Source: Rhizobium sp. SG_E_25_P2 (GTDB taxonomy: Bacteria; Pseudomonadota; Alphaproteobacteria; Rhizobiales; Rhizobiaceae). Taken from it: DNA of 64,000 nt. The DNA is taken from NCBI RefSeq assembly GCF_029892285.1, contig NZ_JARXVM010000011.1, forward strand, positions 62,001 through 126,000, read 5' to 3'. Numbering within the stretch: the stretch's first letter is position 1; every line of letters starts with the position of its first letter. This document shows positions 1-8,700 of the stretch, piece after piece. The notes below the pieces were generated by a model that worked only from the letters and a program-made list of their open reading frames with translations, searched no databases and was not told where the DNA came from. A program made the translations under genes and the position numbers.

Positions 1-2
1 GC

Positions 3-557
3 GTGGTGATGCTCGGCGGCGCTGTCGACCTGCATCTGTCGATGGAGCGAGGCCAGGTGATCCTCAACGACGCCGCCGAACGGGTGACCGAGACGGCGGC
101 GCTCGCCAATCGCTTCCCGACCATGCGCGTTTTTCTTTCCGGCGGCTGGAGTTCGGACACCGACAAGGGCCGCGTCAGCGAATCCTCCTTTGCCCGGCAG
201 GCGCTGATCGGCATGGGCGTCGCCCCCGAGCGGATCGAGATGGAGGAGAATTCACGCACCACCTTCGAAAACGCTGTCGAAACCAGAAAGGCGATCACGC
301 CGAAATCCGGCGAGCGCTGGCTGCTCTTGACCTCTGCCTCGCATATGCCGCGTTCGGTGGCGGTGTTTCGTGAACAGGGGCTCAATTTCATCCCCTACCC
401 CGTCGATTACCGCACCCGGGGACTGGCGCATCCGCTCAACCGCCCGCGCTCAACCGCAGTCGGGCTGACCAATCTCGATCTCGCCGCCCATGAATGGATC
501 GGCCTTTTCGGTTACTGGCTGTCAGGGCGGACAAAGACGCTGATGCCCGCCCCCTGA
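3..557 (+). CDS. YdcF-like DUF218 protein, 5'-truncated by window edge
   Basis: C-terminal 184 residues of a DUF218/YdcF-family protein. The open frame runs off the left edge, so the true start is outside the window. Visible family signatures are the opening strand VVMLGGAVD, the loop FLSGG followed by a Ser/Glu-rich stretch, the motif EENSRTTFENA near residue 82, and LLTSASHMPRS near residue 107. These form the conserved core of the family (Gly-Gly, Glu-x-x-Ser-x-x-Thr, Ser-x-x-H-x-x-R). Family members are usually inner-membrane-anchored proteins linked to envelope or cell-wall functions; the N-terminal membrane segments would lie upstream. The gene converges with the cyclase next to it, with an 8-bp gap between stop codons. 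Family call is good; the exact role is unknown. Confidence 0.8.
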   Translation: MVMLGGAVDLHLSMERGQVILNDAAERVTETAALANRFPTMRVFLSGGWSSDTDKGRVSESSFARQALIGMGVAPERIEMEENSRTTFENAVETRKAITPKSGERWLLLTSASHMPRSVAVFREQGLNFIPYPVDYRTRGLAHPLNRPRSTAVGLTNLDLAAHEWIGLFGYWLSGRTKTLMPAP

Positions 558-565
558 CTACCATT

Positions 566-1795
566 TCAGCGCAAGGCGTAGACGTCGACGGGATGGCCGA
601 GGCCCTTCAGGACATGGAGGCCGACGCCGTCGACCTCGTCCTGGCAGCCGGCGCGCTCGACGAAATCGCCCGACAGCAGAACGCTGCGGCCGAGATCCTT
701 GGTCAGAGTTTCCAGCCTCGACGCGATATTGACGACCGGGCCGATCGCGGTGAAATCAAGCCGGCGCCGCGAACCGATATTGCCATACATCACGTCGCCG
801 ATATGAACGCCCGTGCCAAAGCGGAGATTGGGCAATCCCCGCTGCTCATGCTCACGGTTCAACGCTTCCATGCGCCGGCTCGTATGGCGGATGGCCAGCA
901 GAAGTTTTGCGCAGGCCTGAGGGTCTGACAGCGGAAATATAGCCAGAAGCCCGTCGCCCATGAATTTCAGGATCTCGCCGCCCTGATGCTCGATCGGTTC
1001 CGACAGCGCGTCGAAATAGGCGTTCAGCATGTCGATGACGTCGTCACGCGGCCACAGGTCCGACAGCGAGGTGAAATCGCGGAGATCGCAGATCATGATC
1101 GCGGCCTCGATCGTCGCGCCGCTGCCGCGCGTGGAGGCGCCGGCGAGGATCTGTTCGCTGGCATGCGGGCCGACATAGGTTTCGAGCAGCGTGCGCGCCA
1201 TGCGGTTCTTCACCCGCACTTCCGACGCCAGCGCGAAGATGGGCAGGATATCCCTGAGCGCGACGATCTCCCACGGCTCAAAGCCGCCGGGCCGATCGCT
1301 GGAGAATGTGATGATATGCTTCTTGTCGAGCGTGTATTCGAGCGGCCAGGCGAGATATTCAGTCAGCCCCTGGCGAAAGAGATCGCCATAGAGCGGAAAA
1401 TACTCTTCCAGCGCGGGATCGCCGAGGATCTGCCGCACCTCATTCACGCCGCTATAAAGCAGCCGCGCCGGGCTGCGCTGGAATTGCGGCGTCTCTTCGA
1501 TGCCGTAATCGAATGTATCGATCTCGGCTTCCTCCATGCCGCGCCGCCAGAGAATGCGCGCGCCCAGCCATTGCGGGTGATGCACCCTCAAATGAATGGT
1601 GGCGCGGCCGATCATCATTCCGGCCGCGTTCAACCGCACACACATGTCGCGGAACAGATTGTCCAGAAACCGCTCGCTCCGTGTTTCACTCACGAGCCAA
1701 TCCAGCACTGGATTGCGCGCCAATGGCCAGACGCCTTCGGACGGGTCGGGCCGGTGGTGTTGTGCGGCGCCCTGGTTATCCTGTGCTGTCGTCAT
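566..1795 (-). CDS. Class III adenylate cyclase with N-terminal sensor-like region
   Basis: About 409 residues. The C-terminal 170 residues are a class III nucleotide cyclase domain: metal-binding Asp in IMICDLRDFTSLSD, second metal Asp in LKFMGDGLLAIF, and RRRLDFTAIGPVVNIASRLE carrying the transition-state Asn/Arg pair. The Lys in LKFMGDG and the Asp in RLDFTAIG match the adenine-specifying positions, so ATP-to-cAMP is the likely reaction. The N-terminal 200 residues have no clear membrane helix. They resemble the uncharacterised cytosolic N-terminus seen in many rhizobial cyclases and probably sense something. The start at 1795 (MTTAQDN) is chosen for its spacing from a GAGAGGG sequence; in-frame starts at 1804 and 1855 are possible. 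It is one of several second-messenger enzymes in the window. Confidence 0.87.
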   Translation of the reverse strand: MTTAQDNQGAAQHHRPDPSEGVWPLARNPVLDWLVSETRSERFLDNLFRDMCVRLNAAGMMIGRATIHLRVHHPQWLGARILWRRGMEEAEIDTFDYGIEETPQFQRSPARLLYSGVNEVRQILGDPALEEYFPLYGDLFRQGLTEYLAWPLEYTLDKKHIITFSSDRPGGFEPWEIVALRDILPIFALASEVRVKNRMARTLLETYVGPHASEQILAGASTRGSGATIEAAIMICDLRDFTSLSDLWPRDDVIDMLNAYFDALSEPIEHQGGEILKFMGDGLLAIFPLSDPQACAKLLLAIRHTSRRMEALNREHEQRGLPNLRFGTGVHIGDVMYGNIGSRRRLDFTAIGPVVNIASRLETLTKDLGRSVLLSGDFVERAGCQDEVDGVGLHVLKGLGHPVDVYALR

Positions 1796-2072
1796 TGCAT
1801 GCATGCCCTCTCGCTTGTCCGACAGCCGCCCGCCACTGTTGGTCCATGGGTCCAAACACGAAGGGCGCCAAATCGCTTAGCAGACATAGTTTCATTCCAG
1901 CCGAATGTAAGGCGCGAATTAGAAAAAAACCGCCCTGTTGCAGAGACGGTACATGGCTCCGCAGAAGGCGCAAGACACTTTGCCATGCAGGGCGTCAAAG
2001 GCGCGGCCATCCATAACAAAAAGCCCGCCGACATGGCCGGCGGGCGAGACGTTGCGAATGGCGACGCCTAGA

Positions 2073-2444
2073 TCAATCGTCTGCGCATTTGGTGACGATG
2101 ACCGAGCAACCGCTGTCGTTCTGCTTGCAGATCTTCATCGCCTTGCGTTCGGCTTCACCCATGTGATCGCCCCAATTGGCGCCCCAGCCGCCATTCGATC
2201 CCGCCGCAAGCGAACCGCAGGCATTCTTGAAATATGTGGCGACTTCGCAATCATTGGCGCGGTCGGCGCAATTGCCAAGCGCCTCGCGTTCGGCGGCGCG
2301 GCGGGAGTTGAAGCCCGTGCTCCAGCCAAACGAGCCGGTTGAGCCCGAATAGGCGATGGCGCCAAACAGGTCGTCGGCGAACGCCGCGACCGGCGACGTC
2401 ATCAAGCCCGACGCGATGGCGCAGGCAAACAGGATCTTTTTCAT
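2073..2444 (-). CDS. Small secreted DUF4189-like protein
   Basis: 123 residues starting MKKILFACAIASG, with a classic signal peptide ending near AFADD. The mature part contains FGWSTGFNSRRAAEREAL, then evenly spaced Cys residues (NCADRANDC, KNACGS, KICKQNDSGCSVIVTKC). This is the pattern of the DUF4189 family of small periplasmic or secreted proteins of unknown function. The start is fixed by AGGGGAGTT a few bases upstream of the ATG. The gene stands alone between the cyclase and the EEP gene, and even Cys pairing suggests disulfides in the periplasm. Function unknown. Confidence 0.75.
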   Translation of the reverse strand: MKKILFACAIASGLMTSPVAAFADDLFGAIAYSGSTGSFGWSTGFNSRRAAEREALGNCADRANDCEVATYFKNACGSLAAGSNGGWGANWGDHMGEAERKAMKICKQNDSGCSVIVTKCADD

Positions 2445-2643
2445 TGCGGAGAACTCCCCTTGGTTTCCGTCTGTGATGCGGGCTCGCCCGCGCTCGGCGC
2501 GCACTTAACCACGCCCCGTGCAAGACCATCAATCGCGATTTGAGCTGCACCCAAATTTGGTTTGCAGACGGCGCGATGCGGCTGCCGGTTTGCCTTGGGC
2601 TCCGGGCCCGTGCTAGCGTGACCAAGCGTCAACGGAGACAGTG

Positions 2644-3750
2644 ATGGCCGTTCGGATCGGGACTTTCAACATCGAAAATCTATTGAATCGCTTCGATTTC
2701 ACCGGCTTTCGCAACCAACTCCGCCAGGATCGCGCCCTCAGACTGTTTACCATCGATTCGGAAGCGGATTACCAGCGGCTGGAACAAGCGCGCATGGTCT
2801 CGTCGACCGACGACACAAGGCAAATGTCTGCGCTCGCCATTGCCGACGCGGACGCCGACATTCTCTGCCTGCAGGAGGTCGAAAGCCTCGATGCGCTCAA
2901 CGCCTTCGAATATGGCTATCTCTACAAGATGGTCGGGGAAGGCTACCGTCAGAAATATCTGATCAAGGGCAATGACAGCCGCGGCATCGAGGTGGCGGTG
3001 ATGATGCGAGAGCGAACCCGCGACGGCGCGCCGATCGAATTCATCGACATTCGCAGCCACGCCGAAGTGACCTTCCGCGACTTCGGCCTCTATGAGGAGG
3101 CGCTGACTGCGACGGAAAAGCCCGACGACCGCATCTTCCGGCGCGACTGCCTGGAGCTAGATGTCCGGATCGGCGGCAAACGGTTGACGCTCTTCGTGTG
3201 CCATTTCAAATCCATGACCAGTCCGCGCGACGGCATGGACGGCCGCACCGCGACCATGGCGCTGCGCCGCGCCGAGGCTCGCGCCGTCCGGCGCATTATC
3301 GAAACGCGCTTCGGCGACGGCGTCGCGCACCGCAATTTCGTCATTTGCGGCGACATGAACGATTACCAGGAGAGGCTGCTGATCGACGGCAACCGTCGCA
3401 CGGGCTTTTCCTTCACGCCAAAGGACGAGGACGAAAGCGCGCTCGATGTGTTCAGCAGCGACGGTTTTGCGGAAAACGCGGTGGCCCGCCGGCCCGTTGA
3501 TGACCGCTGGACCCTGTTTCACGCCCGCGGGCTTGAGGAGCGGCATCTCTGCCAACTCGATTACATCTGGCTTTCGCAGGCGCTGTCGGCGGCCAATTCG
3601 AAGGGTGCGCCCGACATCGTCAGAGCCGGTCAACCTTTTCGCACCCCTTTTCCGCCTGGACAGGAGGTCGACCGCTATCCGCGTATCGGCTGGGACCGGC
3701 CGAAGGCGTCCGATCATTGCCCCGTCGTCATGGAGCTTCATCTGCCGTGA
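2644..3750 (+). CDS. Endonuclease/exonuclease/phosphatase (EEP) family protein
   Basis: 368 residues of the EEP fold shared with DNase I and exonuclease III. Catalytic landmarks appear in order: RIGTFNIENL at the N-terminus, LCLQEVES (metal Glu) near residue 78, LFVCHFKSM mid-protein, VICGDMNDY (Gly-Asp-x-Asn) near residue 236, and KASDHCPVVMEL (Ser-Asp-His) at the C-terminus. The substrate (nucleic acid, phospholipid or other phosphodiester) cannot be read from sequence. No signal peptide is evident, so it is probably cytosolic. The start is ATG 2644 or the adjacent GTG 2641. The stop overlaps the start of the NUDIX gene (GTGA), so the two are likely co-translated. Confidence 0.85.
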   Translation: MAVRIGTFNIENLLNRFDFTGFRNQLRQDRALRLFTIDSEADYQRLEQARMVSSTDDTRQMSALAIADADADILCLQEVESLDALNAFEYGYLYKMVGEGYRQKYLIKGNDSRGIEVAVMMRERTRDGAPIEFIDIRSHAEVTFRDFGLYEEALTATEKPDDRIFRRDCLELDVRIGGKRLTLFVCHFKSMTSPRDGMDGRTATMALRRAEARAVRRIIETRFGDGVAHRNFVICGDMNDYQERLLIDGNRRTGFSFTPKDEDESALDVFSSDGFAENAVARRPVDDRWTLFHARGLEERHLCQLDYIWLSQALSAANSKGAPDIVRAGQPFRTPFPPGQEVDRYPRIGWDRPKASDHCPVVMELHLP

Positions 3751-4487
3751 ATAACCATCAAAGTCTCGAAGCCGCCGGCTTTCCGTCCGCAGGCCGGGTG
3801 TTTCCGGTCGCAGGTCATCGCCTCGTCGTCCATGACGGGGATCACCCGTGGGTTCTGGAGAACCAGGCGGCGATCGACGAGAATTGGGCGCGCGAAGTGG
3901 CGGCCAATCCCGCCTTGTTCAATGGCCGCATGGTGTTTCAGCGCAATCTGTCCTTCGCCGACGGACATATCGATGGCGAGGCCTATCTCGCGCCTTTCGC
4001 TACATTCCTGCATTGGCGGAGGCTGGCGCGACCGGTGGGCGGCTATCATCTCTTCGCTTTGCCCTTGCCGATCTCGTCGGACGGCGCGCTGATCGCCATC
4101 CGCATGGGGGCGCACACCGCCAATCCCGGCCGGGTCTATTGCGCGGCGGGCTCGATGGATGAGAGCGATGTCATCGACGGCCATTGCGACCTCGAATTCA
4201 ATATGCGCCGCGAGGTGCTGGAAGAAACCGGTTTCGACATCGCGGCGGCAAGGCAAGACCTTCAGAGCTACGCGGTGCAGTCGGACAACACGGTGACCGT
4301 GTTTCGCCGCGTCTTCTTCGACATGACTGCAGATGAGATGCTTGCCCGCATCGCCGCCCATGTGGCGGATGATCCCGAACCCGAAATCGACTGCGCGCTG
4401 GCGATCCGCGACGCGAATCCACACGCCCACGACTATCCCGCCTTCATGCCGCTCGTGCTGAATTGGCTGTTCGATCAGAAAGGATGA
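3747..4487 (+). CDS. NUDIX hydrolase family protein with divergent box
   Basis: About 246 residues from a GTG start overlapping the upstream stop codon. The second half of a NUDIX box is clear (RREVLEETGFD near residue 155), and the surrounding region (YCAAGSMDES upstream, VFRRVFFDM downstream) fits the fold. The canonical Glu spaced seven residues before REVLEE is not in place, so the box is only partly canonical. NUDIX proteins hydrolyse nucleoside diphosphates linked to another moiety; the substrate here is not predictable. It sits in a compact three-gene run with the EEP protein and the PhzF-like isomerase. In-frame upstream ATG 3717 is an alternative start, but it lies deep inside the EEP gene. 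Confidence 0.75.
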   Translation: MNNHQSLEAAGFPSAGRVFPVAGHRLVVHDGDHPWVLENQAAIDENWAREVAANPALFNGRMVFQRNLSFADGHIDGEAYLAPFATFLHWRRLARPVGGYHLFALPLPISSDGALIAIRMGAHTANPGRVYCAAGSMDESDVIDGHCDLEFNMRREVLEETGFDIAAARQDLQSYAVQSDNTVTVFRRVFFDMTADEMLARIAAHVADDPEPEIDCALAIRDANPHAHDYPAFMPLVLNWLFDQKG

Positions 4488-4489
4488 TC

Positions 4490-5386
4490 ATGTCCCGCGC
4501 CTACGCCATCTACGACGTCTTTACCGCCGATAAGCTCAAGGGCAATCCGCTCGCCGTCGTCTTCGACGGATCCGGCCTCTCCGATGCGGCAATGCAGACG
4601 ATCGCCGCCGAGTTCAACCTGTCCGAAACCGTCTTTGTGTTGCCGCCTGAAAATCCCGTTCATGCGGCGCAATTGCGCATCTTCACGCCCGGCCGTGAAT
4701 TGCCCTTCGCCGGCCACCCCACCGTGGGCGCGGCCATCGCGCTCGCCGAACGCCAGGCGCCTGGCGCGAGCATCGATCTCGTCAGCATGCTGGAGGAAAA
4801 GGTTGGCCCGGTGCGCGCCGCCGTCCGCCTCGCGGCGGGCGAGACGTCCTTCGCCGAATTCGACCTGCCGCGCCTGTCGGAAGAAATTCCGGCGGAATTC
4901 GACCGGCAGGCCATCGCCGACGCGCTTTGCCTGAGCGCCGCCGATCTCGGCTTCGAAAACCACCGACTGTCGCTGTGGAGCGCCGGCGTGCCTTTCGTCA
5001 TGGTCCCGGTCTCGGGGCTGGCGGCAGCGGCGGCCGTGCGCTTCGACCCGAAACTCTGGACGAAGACGGTCCCATCCGGCGCCTGCTATCTCTATTGCCG
5101 CGGCGGCGAGGATCATCGCGCCAGCTTCCACGCCCGCATGTTTGCCCCCGACATGGGCATCACGGAGGACCCAGCGACCGGCGGCGCAGTGGCGGCGATG
5201 AGCGGCGCCATCCAGCATTTCGACGGTCTCACCGATGGCCATCACGCTCTGTTCATCGAGCAAGGCGTCGAGATGGGCCGGACCTCGCATATCCATCTAC
5301 ATATCGACACCGAAGGCGGCCGCGTGATCCGCGCCCGCATCGGCGGCCAAGCGGTACGGCTGGCGGCGGGAGAGATTTTCCTGTGA
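4490..5386 (+). CDS. PhzF-family isomerase/epimerase-like protein
   Basis: 298 residues. PhzF-family signatures: YDVFTADKLKGNPLAVV at the N-terminus, FNLSETVFVLPP with the Glu that is catalytic in PhzF, LPFAGHPTVGAA, and EDPATGGAVAAMSG near residue 230. The family folds like diaminopimelate epimerase, and members catalyse isomerisations; no phenazine genes are nearby, so a phenazine role is not implied. The start ATG 4490 lies just after the upstream stop with AGAAAGGA in front; ATG 4484 is the alternative. It is the last gene of the EEP-NUDIX-PhzF run. Confidence 0.88.
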   Translation: MSRAYAIYDVFTADKLKGNPLAVVFDGSGLSDAAMQTIAAEFNLSETVFVLPPENPVHAAQLRIFTPGRELPFAGHPTVGAAIALAERQAPGASIDLVSMLEEKVGPVRAAVRLAAGETSFAEFDLPRLSEEIPAEFDRQAIADALCLSAADLGFENHRLSLWSAGVPFVMVPVSGLAAAAAVRFDPKLWTKTVPSGACYLYCRGGEDHRASFHARMFAPDMGITEDPATGGAVAAMSGAIQHFDGLTDGHHALFIEQGVEMGRTSHIHLHIDTEGGRVIRARIGGQAVRLAAGEIFL

Positions 5387-5453
5387 CTTTTCAATCCTTC
5401 TGCAGGCCTGTCCAACCCTGTGGATTTTTTTCAGTTTTGTGACGGTCGAGGGG

Positions 5454-5473
5454 TTGCCAAGCCCGGGCAACCC

Positions 5474-5482
<9 letters not shown>
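5454..5482 (+). promoter_or_regulatory. Promoter of first tRNA-Lys gene
   Basis: TTGCCA (5454-5459) and TATACG (5477-5482) separated by exactly 17 bp, about 33 bp upstream of the mature tRNA 5' end. The same pair with the same spacing precedes the second tRNA-Lys. Confidence 0.65.
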
Positions 5483-5593
<111 letters not shown>

Positions 5594-5753
5594 CTTCTTC
5601 AGATATTGAATTTCGAGATATCATCGCCGAGTCAGCGTGACCGGTTTTTGCCGTTTGGCTATATCCTCTGCCGGAACCGGATGTCCTAAAGCACGTCGCG
5701 ATCTTTCAGATTCGCTCTTAACGCATCATCTCTTTATTTTATCGCATGTCGAA

Positions 5754-5780
5754 GCTCTTCCCCCCGATTGGGGAAAGAGC
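5754..5780 (-). terminator. Stem-loop downstream of the giant adhesin gene
   Basis: On the minus strand this folds as an 11-bp stem (GCUCUUUCCCC with GGGGGAAGAGC, one U-G pair) and a 5-nt loop, 17 bases past the adhesin stop codon. There is no clear U-tract, so it may be a terminator of modest strength or a 3'-end stabiliser. Confidence 0.5.
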
Positions 5781-5796
5781 GCTGCGTATCGGGTTT

Positions 5797-8700
5797 TCAG
5801 AACTGGAAGTCGTTCTTCTCCAAGTCCCTGATTTCCATATCGGCGAGCACCAGCTTGGATCCGTCAGTCGCCGTGATCAGAAGGTTGTCGCCGACATTGT
5901 CGATGTGATTTTTCTTCAGATCCTTGAAGCTGGTGATCCCGGCCGCATCCGACAGGTCGATGACGTCGCCGTTCGCGCCGTCGCCTGTGAAGTCCATGAT
6001 CATGTCCTTCCCATATTTGGCTCCGAAAATGAACAGATCGCTGCCGCGGCCGCCGGTCAGGATGTCGTTCCCCTTCCCGCCATCGAGTTCATTGTCGTTC
6101 TTGTCTCCGGTCAACTTGTCCGCAAAGTTTGAACCCAACAAATTTTCGATGCTGATATAGCTGTCGCCTTCAGCGTCGCCGGTGTTCTTGCCCGGGCGAG
6201 TAAGACTTGCGATCACGCCGGATTTCGCGTTGTCATAGGACGCGGTATCGGCGCCACTGCCGCCGTCGAGTTCGTCCGCTCCAGCCATCCCCTCCAGAAT
6301 GTCGTTTCCGCGGAGGCCTCTGAGAATGTCATCGCTGGAAAAGCCGCTCAGGCGATCGTTCCTCGCCGTGCCGACAATTGCTTCCTCGACATCGACCACC
6401 TTGATGGTGAAGTCCTTTTCGAAGGACAGGCCACCGGAGTCGGTGACCCGCACCGTGATCGAGTAGGATTTCTTCGTTTCGAAATCGAGGGATTTTCCTT
6501 CGGCAAGGACGATTTCATCGTCGATGATATCGAACATCTCCCGAGCGCCGCCAACGATGCTGAAGCTCAAAGAGTCGCCATCATCGGGATCCACGCCCTT
6601 CAGCCTGCCGACGAGATCGCCGCCTTCGGCATCCTCGTCAATCTTGCTGTCCCTGAGCGCGATGCCCGTCGGAGCGGTATTCGGCGATGCGACATCAATG
6701 TCGAACACATCCGAGGCCGACGAGGAGCCGTCAGACGCCGTCACCATGACCGAGATGATCCCGACATCGTCTTCGCCGGGAGCGCCGCTGAAGACACCCG
6801 TTTCCGGATCGAAACTCAGCCATTCCGGCAGTTCGCCGCCATCCGCCAAAGTTGCGGCATAAAGAAGGTCATCGCCATCCACATCCTCGAAAGCGTCGAC
6901 GGGCAAGGTGAAACTCCACGCCGCTCCCGCCGTCGTCGTCTGGTCTTCGATGGCTGTGACGAGAACAGGCAGATCGTTTTCCGGAGTCACGCTCAGCACG
7001 AAGCCCGTCGACACGGACGATGCGCCGTCGGACGCCGTCACGACGAGATTGATTTCACCGTTGAAGTCTTTCGGCGGGACGCCCGTGAAGGTTCCCTCCT
7101 CGAAGGACAGCCACTCTGGCAAGGCGCCGCCGCCCTCGAGCGAAGCGACAAGCGAAAGCGTGGCGCTGTCGATATCGGCGAACGTGTCGGCTGGGACCGT
7201 GAAGCTCCAGGATCCGTCTTCCGCGATCGACTGGCCCGCGATCGGATTGACAAGGACAGGCGCATCATCGACCGCGCCGATCACCACACTCCGGCTGCCG
7301 CTCACCACGCCGCCGAAACTATCGGAGACGGCATAGGTCAGAACAAGCTCGCCATTGAAGTTGGCGGCCGCCTTGATGGTGAACGTGCCGTCGTCATTGT
7401 CGACGATATCCGCGCCATTTGACGCCGCGAGATCGACGATGGACAGAGTGTCGCCGTCGGCGTCCGTGAAGCCAACCAGCAGATCCGCCGCCGATACGAT
7501 GTAGTCCTGATCCTCGATTCCAGCAGCGAGAACGGCCGTCGCAGCCCCTGTCGGCACGATGTTCGCGGTGATATTGAACGTGAAGACGTTCGACGTCTCA
7601 TCCGTGTCCTTGCCGCCAAAGGCGGATCCACCGTCGTCGACAACGGCGAAATTGAACGCAACGACCTCTCCCACCGCAAGCCCCGGAGGAGCGGCCCACG
7701 TCAATCCCGTAATGTCTTCGGCCAGGACGACCTGGTTTTCCGTCACCGCAACCCCATTGAGCAGCAGCGTGCCCACCGGCGGAAGACCGACAATCTTCAC
7801 CCCCTGAAGGGCGTTGCCATTGGCGTCGACAAAGGCGAAGTCCTCGCTGGAGAAAGAATAGACTTCGTTTGCCCTGATATCGGCGTCGGCGTCGGCGGAG
7901 GACGGCGCGTCATTGTTATAGGTGATGGTCACGAGACCCGTCGTGGTCACCCCTTCATCGTCGCGGACCACATAGCTCAGGCTATCCGAATAGAACCCGG
8001 TTCCGCTATGCGTGTAGACAATCTTGCCGTCCACGATGGACGCAACGCCCTGGGTTGGATCGGATCCGATCGATTCCAGCGTTACCGCGCCGCTGTCGGG
8101 ATCGTAGTCATTGGCGAGGACGTCGATGACGATGGGTTCGACGCCGCCATTGGCGAGATCGACGGCGTCCTGTGTCGCGACTGGAGCAATCGCGACGACG
8201 CCATTGACCACATCGAAGCGCCAGATGCCGACCGAGCCGGTATTGCCTGCATTGTCGTCGAGGCCCAGCATGTCGTCCTCGATGCCCGATTGCGGCAGTT
8301 CGACATAATGCACCCCGTCTCCCGCCGAATAGCCGGCGCTGGCGATCGCGCCGCTATGTCCGTCGACGCCGCCGCTCGCGTCGCCGGTGGTCCAATTGAC
8401 GTCCTCGTAACGGAAGATCACCGAGAAATTACCATCGCCGGTGTCGACCAATTGCATTTGGAAGGCGTTGAGACTGTCGGTGTTGTTGGAATAGTAGCCG
8501 ACATCGTCCCATGTGATGGTCACCACGCCGGCGGCCGCGTCGATGTCATACCAGACGAGGTTGGAGCCGGCGCTGGTTCCTCCCTCCGTCGGCGTGACGC
8601 TGCCGCTACGCGTGTCCACATCCGAGAAAAAGGCGGCGATGATGGGGATGGAAGAGCCGGCAATACCGAATGGCGTATAGGTCGAAAGACCTCCGTTGAA

